Part shown: positions 14,853-22,000 of the stretch, in pieces
Layout of the letters: each line of letters begins with the position of its first letter
Numbering within the stretch: the first letter of the stretch is position 1
Source of the DNA: JBDSRX01 sp047445235
GTDB lineage: Bacteria; Patescibacteriota; Dojkabacteria; J137
Length of the DNA stretch: 31,707 nucleotides
Reading direction: 5' to 3'
Assembly (NCBI GenBank): GCA_047445235.1
Contig: JBLGEO010000013.1
Location: forward strand, 1 to 31,707
Notes under the pieces: model-generated
Databases searched by the model: none
Seen by the model: the letters and a program-made list of their open reading frames with translations, nothing else
What the model was told of the DNA's origin: nothing
Translations under genes and position numbers: made by a program

Positions 14853-16439
14853 TTAGTTTGTTACCTTTACAAAATCTCCGCTTACCCAACCTAAGTCTCC
14901 AGATGCTAATCTAATTTGATACCAACCAGCTTGAAAATCTAAATAATCATAAACCTCTCCTGGTTGTACTTGACCAATTACATTTCCACCAATAGAATCT
15001 CTAACATTTAAAGAACCCACATCATTAGGTAATATTTCTATCTCTTGTACAACTGCTGCGGGTGCGGGTGTAACTCCTGGTGCATTAGGATCATTTGGAA
15101 TTGCATCTGGAGCAACTGTGCCTTCGTTTTGTGGTGCATCTGTGCTTAGCTGTGTTGGACTTGGCGATGCGAGGTCAGTTATATTTCCGACTAAACTATA
15201 GATTGGAAGAATTACTGCAAATGCTATAAACGCAACACCTAGAAAAACAATAATAAGTAATATTGGCTCAAGTAAAACAGTAAGATCCTTTGTAGTTGTC
15301 TCATTTTTCTTTAAATAAATTACACCAACTCTTTCCAAAGTTGCTGGTAGGTCTGCTGTTTGTTCAGCAGTAAATATCATTTGTCTTGTATAAGGAGGAA
15401 TTACTTTGTCAACTCCTTTGTAAGATTCAAAAGCTGTTCTAATAGAAGAACCGTACTCTATTTTATGAGCAACATATTTATAGAAATTTCTGAAAGCATT
15501 GTAGTCTGTAGACTGTTCTAATAGTTTAAATGCATCTTGTATAGGAAATCCTGAACCAAGGAGTGTACCCATTAAAAAACCAAATCGAGAAACCTCTATT
15601 TCTGTAATTATACTTTTAACAACTGGTGTGTGCAGAAGTATCCATTGCCCTATAAATTTTGTCCTGCTGAATACAAATATAAAAAAGAATAGAGATACTA
15701 AAACAATAATTATAATTGGTACTACAAAATAACCGTAAGTTCCTAAGAATTTTCCAATTCCAATAAGTAATTTAGTAACAAAAGGTAACTCTGTTTTTAG
15801 ACTTTCATAAACAGTTGCTAGTCTAGGAAGAATAAATACTGCAATTCCAAGTCCAACAACTGTCATTAAAACAACGATAAAGATGGGGTATAAACTAGCA
15901 GATCTTAACTTTCCTTTAAAATCCCTATCTCTCTCCAGCTGATCTTGAACAATCTTTAAGTTTTCAATTAGCTTTCCAGATTCTTCTCCAATTCTTATTA
16001 CATTAAGCATTTGCTTAGGAACAAGATTAACCTCTTCTATACTTTTCCAAAAAGGTAAACCATTTCTAACGTTTTCCTCAATTGTATTCATTATCTCGTT
16101 TAAGCCTTTGTTCTTTATATCTAATTTTAAAGAATCTAATACACTAGCTATATCCAAGCCTGATCTCAAAAGGGTTATCAAATTCTCAAAGAAATAATCT
16201 TTATCTTTACCCGAGACAATTGGTTTAAAAAGGAAAGCAAAAGGGACTTTCTTCTTTTTCTTTGGACCAATTGGTATATCAGAAATAACAGAAGCGTCTT
16301 GCTTTAGTAGCTGTAGATTTAATAAAGGAGTCTTTACAACTTCTTTTATTTCTGGAATAGTTTTCACCTCAGGTTGTTTTGTTTCCTTAGGTTTTTCCTT
16401 TTTTTTACTTTCTAGGCTTTGAGTATGAAGCATATACAT
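14853..16439 (-). CDS. pilC: PilC-type pilus platform protein with C-terminal SH3b domain
   Basis: A 528-residue inner-membrane platform protein that couples the PilB motor to pilin assembly. The N-terminus (1-65) is Lys/Pro-rich and unstructured. The two GspF domains lie at about 80-205 and 285-410, each followed by or containing membrane helices (183-205, 237-257, 387-412), with the family stretches IGEESGKL and FTAEQTADLPATL. Normal PilC ends near residue 420. Here a Pro/Ala/Asp linker (421-465) leads to an SH3b domain (468-527: SLNVRDSIGGNVIG, GWYQIR, DLGWVSGDFVKV). After the last helix the tail should be outside, where SH3b domains bind peptidoglycan. The start (ATG 16439, or ATG 16433) overlaps pilB by about 35 nt. 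Confidence 0.93.
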   Translation of the reverse strand: MYMLHTQSLESKKKEKPKETKQPEVKTIPEIKEVVKTPLLNLQLLKQDASVISDIPIGPKKKKKVPFAFLFKPIVSGKDKDYFFENLITLLRSGLDIASVLDSLKLDIKNKGLNEIMNTIEENVRNGLPFWKSIEEVNLVPKQMLNVIRIGEESGKLIENLKIVQDQLERDRDFKGKLRSASLYPIFIVVLMTVVGLGIAVFILPRLATVYESLKTELPFVTKLLIGIGKFLGTYGYFVVPIIIIVLVSLFFFIFVFSRTKFIGQWILLHTPVVKSIITEIEVSRFGFLMGTLLGSGFPIQDAFKLLEQSTDYNAFRNFYKYVAHKIEYGSSIRTAFESYKGVDKVIPPYTRQMIFTAEQTADLPATLERVGVIYLKKNETTTKDLTVLLEPILLIIVFLGVAFIAFAVILPIYSLVGNITDLASPSPTQLSTDAPQNEGTVAPDAIPNDPNAPGVTPAPAAVVQEIEILPNDVGSLNVRDSIGGNVIGQVQPGEVYDYLDFQAGWYQIRLASGDLGWVSGDFVKVTN

Positions 16440-18087
16440 CTACGTTTAAAGGAGCAACTCTTAATATTTCTTGTATTGTAGTTATACCGTTCTTAACTTT
16501 TGTTATTCCATCATCAAAGAATGTATGTGCTCCCTGGCTTAAAGATAGTGTCCTTATTTCTTGGCTTGAAGGATTTTTTAATATCAACTCTTGCATTTCC
16601 GCTGTCATATAAAGCAACTCGTATATACCGCATCTCCCTTTATATCCAGTTCCGTTACAAACTTTACAACCTTTTCCTTCGTATACAGTAATAGTCTCCT
16701 CGTCAAAATACTTTTCTGGGTCAGGAATATCTTTCTTTAAATCTTTTCTCTTTACAATAATACTGTGTCTACAACTTGCGCAAATCTTTCTAACTAAACG
16801 CTGAGCAATAATAAGGTTTAATGTTGAGGAAAGTAAAAATGGCTCAGCTCCCATATCAATTAGTCTAGGTATAGCAGTAGATGCGTCGTTAGCATGGAAT
16901 GTTGAGAGTAGTAAATGACCTGTTAAAGCTGCGTTAATTGCTATCTCTGCTGTTTCCGAATCTCTAATTTCACCAACAAGAATAATGTTTGGGTCTTGTC
17001 TGACAATTGAACGAAGACCCTTTGCAAAAGTAATATCAGTGTCAGAATTAACTTGAATCTGGTTGACCCCTGGTATTCTGTATTCTACAGGATCTTCAAT
17101 AGTGGTTATATTCACTCCAGTAGTGTGAAGTTTTTTTAATGTTGCGTAAAGAGTTGTGGTCTTACCAGAACCAGTTGGACCTGTTGTTAGAATCATTCCA
17201 AAAGTCTTCTTGTATGCAATTTCTAATAAGTCTTGATCTTGTGATGCTAAGCCTAAGTCACCAAGATTTAACTCTCTAATATATTGAGATAAAAGTCTGA
17301 TAACAATTTTCTGTCCATCTAGAATAGGAATAACTGAAATTCTTAAGTCTAAAGGTTTGTTATCAACAACCATCCTAATTGCTCCATCTTGTGTAGAGAA
17401 ATGCTGGTCTATTCTAAGATGTGCTAATATTTTTATTCTATTAGAAATATTCTCGTAAATTTCTTTTGTAATTTTTACAACTTCTTGAAGTACTCCATCA
17501 ACTCTAAATCTAATTAAAACTTCCTTTTCAGATGGCTCAAAATGAATATCTGATGCGTTTAAATCCTGTGCGTCTTTAATTATTTTTTCTACGATTACAG
17601 GAACTGGAGTTTCACCATTCAGTATTTCTGCAAATTCAGATGCAAAAGATTTCTTATAATTTAAGAGAATGTCGTGAATATCATCTTCAACAGAATAAGC
17701 AATTATTACCTTCTTATCTGAGTGTAGTTGCTCTAAAACTTTCTTAATTTCATCAATTTGTTCAAAGTTACATGTTGTGAAGTATAGTTTGGTATTATCC
17801 TCTCTTAAATAGATTAAATTATATTTTCGAGCGATATCTTCTGGAAAAGCTAGAACGGTTTCAGGAAGTGGCGGATTAGAATTTAAGTCAGCATATGGTA
17901 CACCAAAGAATTCTGCAAAGGCTTGACCAAGTATATCTCTACTAATAAGTTGACTGGCGGTAAGATACTCCAAAACGCTGGCTCTGTGCTTTTGTGCATA
18001 TTCAATGGCGTCTTTAGAGTCTTTCTCAGTTATGTAATTTTCTTTTAGGAGCAAATCTAAAACCTGCTCATCAGTAAAGTTATGCAT
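16405..18087 (-). CDS. pilB: PilB/GspE-type pilus assembly ATPase
   Basis: A 560-residue hexameric motor ATPase driving pilus extension. An N-terminal MshEN-like domain covers about 5-145. The core has the Asp box TTIEDPVEY (328-336), Walker A TGPTGSGKTT (302-311), Walker B ILVGEIRD (369-376) and the His box STFHANDA (395-402). Zinc ligands C436, C439, C474 and C477 (CASC and CKVC) are the tetracysteine of the GspE/PilB branch, absent from PilT, so it is an extension motor. It overlaps the receiver gene by 8 nt and pilC by 35 nt. No PilT retraction ATPase is in this window. Confidence 0.96.
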   Translation of the reverse strand: MHNFTDEQVLDLLLKENYITEKDSKDAIEYAQKHRASVLEYLTASQLISRDILGQAFAEFFGVPYADLNSNPPLPETVLAFPEDIARKYNLIYLREDNTKLYFTTCNFEQIDEIKKVLEQLHSDKKVIIAYSVEDDIHDILLNYKKSFASEFAEILNGETPVPVIVEKIIKDAQDLNASDIHFEPSEKEVLIRFRVDGVLQEVVKITKEIYENISNRIKILAHLRIDQHFSTQDGAIRMVVDNKPLDLRISVIPILDGQKIVIRLLSQYIRELNLGDLGLASQDQDLLEIAYKKTFGMILTTGPTGSGKTTTLYATLKKLHTTGVNITTIEDPVEYRIPGVNQIQVNSDTDITFAKGLRSIVRQDPNIILVGEIRDSETAEIAINAALTGHLLLSTFHANDASTAIPRLIDMGAEPFLLSSTLNLIIAQRLVRKICASCRHSIIVKRKDLKKDIPDPEKYFDEETITVYEGKGCKVCNGTGYKGRCGIYELLYMTAEMQELILKNPSSQEIRTLSLSQGAHTFFDDGITKVKNGITTIQEILRVAPLNVDVYASYSKPRK

Positions 18088-18613
18088 TTAGAGTTTTTGT
18101 TATATACGAAACAATATCGCTTATTGGAATATCTGATTTAATAAAATATTCTGAAGCACCTAAACTCATAGCCTTTGCCTTATCCTCATCCTGACTTAAG
18201 TTAGAAATTACTACTGTGTGAAGTTTCAACCCTAATTCTTTTATTTTTATTAAAACACCAAATCCATCAAGTCTCGGCATTACAATATCTAAAATTGCAA
18301 GGTCTACTTTATTACTCTTAAGTTTTTCTACAGCTTCTTCCCCATCAAATGCAGTCACAACATTGTATCCCTGATTAGTAAGTTTTAATTCCAAGGCTCT
18401 TGATAAGGGTTTCTCATCTTCTGCTACAAGAATAGTAAATTTACCTGATTTCTTAGGGTCTGCCTTTTGCGGAGAAGCTTCAATTTTATCTTCTTGAGGA
18501 GCTACTTCTTCAACTGGAGTTTCTTTTGGTATGAGCACCTCTTCTTTAGGCTCTGATTCCTTTTTGGACAAAGCTTTTTCAAGAGGATTAATCATTATAT
18601 TTTTCTTAGGCAT
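18080..18613 (-). CDS. Stand-alone response-regulator receiver protein
   Basis: A 177-residue protein with a charged, Pro/Glu/Lys-rich N-terminal stretch (1-56) and a single receiver domain (58-176). Receiver residues are in place: acidic pair E65-D66 (VAEDE), phosphoacceptor D109 (LAILDIVMPRLDG), S137 and K159 (FIKSD). No DNA-binding or enzymatic output domain follows, so it should act by protein contact, like CheY/PilG types. Its stop overlaps the pilB start by 8 nt and it has a promoter just upstream, making it the leader of the pilB-pilC-pilin unit. The histidine kinase encoded later in the same locus is the obvious candidate phosphodonor. Confidence 0.92.
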   Translation of the reverse strand: MPKKNIMINPLEKALSKKESEPKEEVLIPKETPVEEVAPQEDKIEASPQKADPKKSGKFTILVAEDEKPLSRALELKLTNQGYNVVTAFDGEEAVEKLKSNKVDLAILDIVMPRLDGFGVLIKIKELGLKLHTVVISNLSQDEDKAKAMSLGASEYFIKSDIPISDIVSYITKTLNA

Positions 18614-18620
18614 ATGTGTT

Positions 18621-18637
18621 TATTAACTTAGTTAATA
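18621..18637. promoter_or_regulatory. Operator-like inverted repeat at the receiver-pilB start site
   Basis: TATTAAC-TTA-GTTAATA, perfect 7-bp arms around a 3-nt centre. It lies directly after the -10 (sharing base 18637) and covers the predicted transcription start at about 18630, where a bound repressor would block initiation. AT-rich composition raises the chance of coincidence. Confidence 0.4.
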
Positions 18638-18665
18638 TACTAGAGAAAATATGAAAGAAAAGCAA
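18637..18665 (-). promoter_or_regulatory. Promoter of the receiver-pilB-pilC-minor pilin unit
   Basis: Minus strand: TTGCTT (18660-18665), 17-nt spacer, TAGTAT (18637-18642), predicted start about 18630, leader about 17 nt without a Shine-Dalgarno. It lies in the 79-nt gap after the 264-aa gene. Confidence 0.5.
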
Positions 18666-18692
18666 GGGAAGATACAAGTAGAAATCGATAAA

Positions 18693-19487
18693 TTAACCTT
18701 CTATAGGGTGGAGAATTAGTTGGCAATGAGTGTAGAGTTCGTGCACATTATTACGAAATTCTTGATCTTGATTATAAATTGGTTTTTTTTCCAGTAACAA
18801 ACAAGTTCTTCTTATAACAATAATGTCAGATCTGTGAAGTTTGTGTCCGTGCTCCTGTAGAAGATAAATTAAATGTTCTAAATCTAAGTTAACTGCATCC
18901 ATGATTTCATCGTTTACTTGGAAGTTAATATAATCAAGCTCGTCTATCTCTTCGAATGGCTGATTGGTTTCTGGATCTAAAATACTATCTGTATCTAAAT
19001 CTAAAGCTAAATCTCCTGTAGGATATGCTACGGTATCTAGAAATGGGTATTTAAAACCATTTCTTGCAAATAAAGATAGTCTCTTTAGTCCATCCGTATA
19101 ATCTCTAGATGTATTTCCTACAATATTTCTAACACTAACTTGGAAGTTGAATGCTTCTTGTAAAGGAACGCCTCTTCTTTGTAATTCTAGTAGTGTTAAT
19201 TGCTTTATATTTTCAAAAGGAAAATTAGACCAATTAGCTTTTGTTTCAATATCTGAACACGCCTTTATAATATTTTTTAGTTGATCATTCCCTACTGCAG
19301 ATCTGAATGAACTATTTGTTAGGGCAAAATTTAAAGTTAGAACTGAATTATTTATAACTTCTGTGTCAATCAGATCAGCATTTTCTTCATTCAAACCAAA
19401 AAGAACAGAAAGTGCGTACTCAAAAGAGTCCCTCTCAACAATTTTCTGTGATATTTCTAAACCACTGTATGGGTCAGAAGTAAACAT
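18693..19487 (-). CDS. Unrecognised 264-aa protein of the type IV pilus locus
   Basis: Not recognised. The protein is soluble-looking, with no signal peptide or membrane helix. The N-terminal half is predicted mostly helical (EISQKIVERDSFEYALSVL, DQLKNIIKACSDI, IKQLTLLELQRRG). The middle has a strongly acidic stretch (about 170-200, DLALDLDTDSILD and FEEIDELDY), and the C-terminus is again helical and His-rich (LIYLLQEHGHKLHRSD). Its ATG shares one base with the stop of the LysM gene (TAATG), so the two are made together. The location between a wall-binding membrane protein and the receiver/pilB genes suggests a role in pilus assembly or its control. Confidence 0.75.
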   Translation of the reverse strand: MFTSDPYSGLEISQKIVERDSFEYALSVLFGLNEENADLIDTEVINNSVLTLNFALTNSSFRSAVGNDQLKNIIKACSDIETKANWSNFPFENIKQLTLLELQRRGVPLQEAFNFQVSVRNIVGNTSRDYTDGLKRLSLFARNGFKYPFLDTVAYPTGDLALDLDTDSILDPETNQPFEEIDELDYINFQVNDEIMDAVNLDLEHLIYLLQEHGHKLHRSDIIVIRRTCLLLEKKPIYNQDQEFRNNVHELYTHCQLILHPIEG

Positions 19488-20251
19488 TACGGTAGAACTA
19501 ATACTTGGTTAGGCCAGATTAATGCATGTTCTCCATTTGGTAAAAATCCAATTTGTGCATAGTTTGCACCTTCAATTGTAGTCCATTTGAATGGGTCTCC
19601 GTAATGTCCAGCGGCTATCCACCAAAGAGTATCGCCATATTGAACTGTATATTTTCCGTTACTAGAAGGTATATCTCCAGCTACGTATTGTGTTGGAATC
19701 CAATATCCTGCAGTATTAATTTCTGTTTGTGTAGAAAGACTTCTCTTATATCCTTCCTCTGTATGACCTGTTGGTAGCACTGATCCACTTGCAGCTACAG
19801 GACTTTCTGTACTAGCCGCAGTTCCGACTGATGGTGTTGCGACAGGTGTTGGAGTTGGATCAGGTGTAGGTGTTGCTGCTGGAGTTGATTCAGGTGTTGG
19901 AGTTGGGTCAGGAGTAGGTGTTGTACTCGGTGTGTCTCCATTCTGAGGAATTGTAGATGTGTCTAGTGGTTGGTTAGATGTTCCAGAATTATTTGTAGAA
20001 TTATTATTGCTTGATGGTGTATTTGGGACATTTGTATCTGAGTTTATTAAACCAGAATCACTTAAAGTTTTATTATCGTTATTTGGGTTATTAAGACCTC
20101 TATTTATTAGTAATGCTAATCCAATTAAGAAAACTATAATTAGTAAAGATATTAAGATAAACAAAGCATTTCTTGTTGAGTTGTTATCTGTCTTAATTTC
20201 TGTAGGTTTTGAATCTACTGTTTTATTCTCCGCTTTTTTCTCTTCGGCCAT
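19487..20251 (-). CDS. Membrane-anchored LysM-domain protein
   Basis: A 254-residue protein. A Lys/Glu-rich cytoplasmic N-terminus (1-28) is followed by a membrane helix (29-49), an Asn/Ser/Thr-rich stretch, a TPTPDPTPTP-type repetitive linker (107-140), and a C-terminal LysM domain (about 199-254: KYTVQYGDTLWWIAAGHYGD, then IWPNQVLVLP). LysM binds N-acetylglucosamine in peptidoglycan, so the protein would span from the membrane to the wall. The extended GHYGDPFKWTTIEGAN form resembles LysM domains of phage tail and secretion proteins. It is the first gene of the pilus locus and overlaps the next by one base. It could position the pilus machine in the wall (inference). Confidence 0.88.
   Translation of the reverse strand: MAEEKKAENKTVDSKPTEIKTDNNSTRNALFILISLLIIVFLIGLALLINRGLNNPNNDNKTLSDSGLINSDTNVPNTPSSNNNSTNNSGTSNQPLDTSTIPQNGDTPSTTPTPDPTPTPESTPAATPTPDPTPTPVATPSVGTAASTESPVAASGSVLPTGHTEEGYKRSLSTQTEINTAGYWIPTQYVAGDIPSSNGKYTVQYGDTLWWIAAGHYGDPFKWTTIEGANYAQIGFLPNGEHALIWPNQVLVLP
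19832..19933 (-). repeat. Thr-Pro repeat region in the LysM gene
   Basis: Imperfect short DNA repeats encode the TPTPDPTPTP-type linker (residues 107-140). Such tracts vary in length by slippage and act as flexible spacers between membrane and wall. Confidence 0.75.
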
Positions 20252-20287
20252 AAAAGTTTTATAAGAAGTAATAGTGGTTTATAACAA

Positions 20288-20296
20288 ATTTTATCA
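20288..20296 (-). promoter_or_regulatory. Extended -10 promoter of the LysM gene
   Basis: Minus strand TG-A-TAAAAT (20288-20296), an extended -10, with predicted start about 20281 and a leader of about 30 nt. The same TGATAAAAT occurs before msrB (21903-21911), and TGCTAAAAT before the tRNA. No good -35 is visible. Confidence 0.45.
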
Positions 20297-20373
20297 TATA
20301 TTAACACCCAATTTATTTTTGTTAAGAAATATATATTTCGAATACATCTTTATATATGTAACGGATCTTTAAG

Positions 20374-20402
20374 TTGAATTAACCTAATGTACTTGCTAAA
20401 AT
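20374..20402 (+). promoter_or_regulatory. Promoter of the tRNA-Gly region
   Basis: TTGAAT (20374-20379), 17-nt spacer, extended -10 TGC-TAAAAT (20394-20402). The predicted start, about 20409, is 20 nt before the broken tRNA copy and 150 nt before the intact tRNA. Confidence 0.6.
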
Positions 20403-20428
20403 CTTTTGTACCAATATAGTATGTAATC

Positions 20429-20446
20429 GCAGATGTAGTTCAGTTG
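20429..20446 (+). pseudogene. Partial duplicate of the tRNA-Gly 5' end
   Basis: These 18 bases match exactly the first 18 of the intact tRNA-Gly (acceptor 5' strand, D-stem 5' strand, start of the D-loop). The identity extends upstream, giving a 27-nt direct repeat (20420-20446 and 20550-20576) with one mismatch and an offset of 130. Past 20446 the sequence diverges into an insert. GGTGTAGAACG at 20515-20525 resembles the 3' half of the D-arm. No anticodon or T-arm follows, so it cannot be a tRNA. Confidence 0.7.
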
Positions 20447-20549
20447 CCTCTAAGCTCAAGTTGAGACGAATGTAATGAAGTCGAGACTTATGAGCGCAGT
20501 GAGAGCAGCAGAGCTGGTGTAGAACGGAAAGGGTACGAATTAGTACGTA
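20447..20549 (+). repeat. 103-nt insert between the two tRNA 5' copies, with quasi-repeats
   Basis: It carries CTCAA-G-TTGAG (20455-20465) and AAGTC-GA-GACTT (20478-20489) hairpins and two 14-nt units, CGAATGTAATGAAG (20467-20480) and TGAGCGCAGTGAGA (20491-20504). The two units differ only by transitions, sharing the pattern YGARYGYARTGARR. It is more G-rich than its surroundings. No ORF. It may be a small repetitive or mobile sequence. Confidence 0.5.
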
Positions 20550-20558
20550 TATGTAAAC

Positions 20559-20631
20559 GCAGATGTAGTTCAGTTGGTAGAACGCTTCCTTGCCAAGGAA
20601 GAGGTTGCGAGTTCGAGCCTCGTCATCTGCT
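20559..20631 (+). tRNA. trnG-GCC: tRNA-Gly (anticodon GCC)
   Basis: A complete cloverleaf. The acceptor stem GCAGATG pairs with CATCTGC (seven perfect pairs). D-stem GTTC/GAAC. The anticodon stem CTTCC/GGAAG encloses loop TTGCCAA with anticodon GCC. T-stem GCGAG/CTCGT encloses loop TTCGAGC. The discriminator base is T (20631), as is common for tRNA-Gly. CCA is not encoded; TTT follows, so it must be added by a CCA-adding enzyme. Confidence 0.96.
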
Positions 20632-20642
20632 TTTATTCAAAC

Positions 20643-20872
20643 ATGGAAGAAATTACACAACAACTTCAAAATGAAGGCTATATCTGTATAATGTCGGATT
20701 TTCAATTGCTCATTCCAGTGAGATAGCTATAGCTTATGGAATGTACATAAGATATAAGCAAGACAAAGTAGAAGGAGCTCCTGAACCTTACTGCACAATG
20801 GACGATATCTTTAATAAGATTTTAGGTATTAAGGTTGACGAGGAAGCAGAAAGAAGACTTAAAGAGTATTAA
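20643..20872 (+). pseudogene. Small ORF broken by a one-base frameshift
   Basis: The frame from ATG 20643 reads MEEITQQLQNEGYICIMSDF and then runs to an early stop at TAG 20724-20726. If one T is added to the TTTT run at 20699-20702, the reading continues as SIAHSSEIAIAYGMYIRYK... to LKEY and TAA (20870-20872), giving a 76-residue acidic protein. The downstream part looks coding (Lys/Glu-rich helix KVDEEAERRLKEY). The same product could come from a -1 slip of tRNA-Phe on T-TTT. Explanations are a decayed gene, a sequencing error or programmed slippage. It starts 11 nt after the tRNA and ends just before a terminator. Function unknown. Confidence 0.55.
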
Positions 20873-20882
20873 TTCTAATGAC

Positions 20883-20906
20883 AAAAAGAGGCGGAAGCCT
20901 CTTTTT
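20883..20906. terminator. Bidirectional rho-independent terminator
   Basis: AAAAAGAGGC-GGAA-GCCTCTTTTT, a perfect 10-bp stem with a 4-nt loop and T-runs on both strands. It serves the tRNA/small ORF unit on the plus strand and the 164-aa gene on the minus strand, whose stop codon (20905-20907) lies in its edge. Confidence 0.9.
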
Positions 20907-21399
20907 ACTTATAACTCCAACCAGAGCTTAAAACGGTTTGCTTTAAAGGCTCTTTAATTTCTTTTGTAGAAAACGTGTAATTATAAATTACACCAGGTTT
21001 AAATTCCTCTGTAAATCCAATTGCTGCACCAAAAGAAAATTCTGTTTTCTTACCAACAAACGCTTCTGTGCTTAACGATAAATTTGGAACTCCTGCTACC
21101 CAGTTTATTTGATACTCCTTATCTGTTGTTGAAACTGTATTTGTAGTTTCATCTAGTTTTAACCAGACTTGAAATACTTTTTTTAAACCCGCTTTTGCAA
21201 ATATTTGATACCATTTTGCATCTACTATCTTCCACTCAGCAACTAGGTCGAAATTGCTATCTTCAGATGCTCTTACAATGTATGGGCATGTCTCTCTATT
21301 TAAGCCAAGCAAATTATTAGTAACTTCTTGTTTTGATAAAACTGTTGTTCCTGGCTCTGGCTTTGTCTCACTCGAAAAAAGATCTCCAAAAATTCCCAT
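20905..21399 (-). CDS. Conserved-looking hypothetical protein, 164 aa
   Basis: No function assigned. The N-terminus MGIFGDLF is amphipathic, followed by a Ser/Pro-rich stretch. The main domain (about 22-164) is beta-rich, with AEWKIVDAKWYQIF (54-67), a Lys-rich LKKVFQVWLKLDE strand, YQINW, and a C-terminal GVIYNYTFSTKEIKEP ending SSGWSYK. Proteins of this look are familiar as unnamed hypotheticals in small-genome bacteria; this is memory of a pattern, not a search. It follows msrB by 32 nt, in the same direction, and ends in the shared terminator. No signal peptide or true membrane helix. Confidence 0.8.
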   Translation of the reverse strand: MGIFGDLFSSETKPEPGTTVLSKQEVTNNLLGLNRETCPYIVRASEDSNFDLVAEWKIVDAKWYQIFAKAGLKKVFQVWLKLDETTNTVSTTDKEYQINWVAGVPNLSLSTEAFVGKKTEFSFGAAIGFTEEFKPGVIYNYTFSTKEIKEPLKQTVLSSGWSYK

Positions 21400-21431
21400 A
21401 ATTCTAAAATAATAAATTAAATTCTAAAAAA

Positions 21432-21875
21432 TTATTCTGCCAATTCAGTATCCCCTTCATGGTCGACTACTGGCTTCTCTAAACCTTTAATTGTTCCAGG
21501 TATTTGTGAACCTTGTGGCATAAATTTTATTGAAACTGAGTTCACACACTCTCTGACATTTTTGTCTGTAAGCTGCTCACCAGTGAATTCATGCCCTAGA
21601 TGTGCGTGGCAATTTGAACATTCAATTTCTGTTCTTTCACCATCATCATCTGTTAGTCTTAATAATGCTCCTGAGAAACTATCATCAAATGCTGGCCATC
21701 CGCAATGTGCATCGAATTTAGCTTTAGACGAAAACAGTGGTGAGTTACATCTTCTGCAAATAAAAGTACCCTCTTTAAAGAAGTCATCGTATTCACCTGT
21801 GAATGGAGTTTCTGTCCCTTTGTTTTCTATAACATCCTTTTCTTTGTCTGAAAGTGAATTGTACTTGGCTGTCAT
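21432..21875 (-). CDS. msrB: Peptide-methionine (R)-S-oxide reductase
   Basis: A 147-residue enzyme that reduces methionine-R-sulfoxide in oxidised proteins. The structural zinc is held by C40, C43 (CRRC) and C86, C89 (CSNC). The signature elements CGWPAFDD (58-65), HAHLGHEF (90-97) and RECVNSVSIKF (108-118) are present, with catalytic C110. C58 is placed where a resolving cysteine is found in some members. Full length for the family, not fused to MsrA. An extended -10 (21903-21911) gives a leader of about 21 nt. Confidence 0.97.
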   Translation of the reverse strand: MTAKYNSLSDKEKDVIENKGTETPFTGEYDDFFKEGTFICRRCNSPLFSSKAKFDAHCGWPAFDDSFSGALLRLTDDDGERTEIECSNCHAHLGHEFTGEQLTDKNVRECVNSVSIKFMPQGSQIPGTIKGLEKPVVDHEGDTELAE

Positions 21876-21902
21876 AATTATAATTTTAAATTTATTATTT
21901 AT

Positions 21903-21911
21903 ATTTTATCA
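21903..21911 (-). promoter_or_regulatory. Extended -10 promoter of msrB
   Basis: Minus strand TGATAAAAT, predicted start about 21896. It forms a divergent promoter region with the one for the 769-aa gene. No clear -35. Confidence 0.45.
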
Positions 21912-21965
21912 TTTTCTTAAAAACTTTTGCTCATTCAAAAACCCTTACGTTACCAGTGTTTCTTA

Positions 21966-21974
21966 TGCTAGAAT
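21966..21974 (+). promoter_or_regulatory. Extended -10 promoter of the 769-aa gene
   Basis: TG-C-TAGAAT (21966-21974), with a weak TTACGT (21945-21950) 18 nt upstream as a possible -35. The predicted start is about 21981, a leader of about 20 nt without a Shine-Dalgarno. Confidence 0.45.
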
Positions 21975-22000
21975 CTGTCACTAATATGTAATAGCAAATT

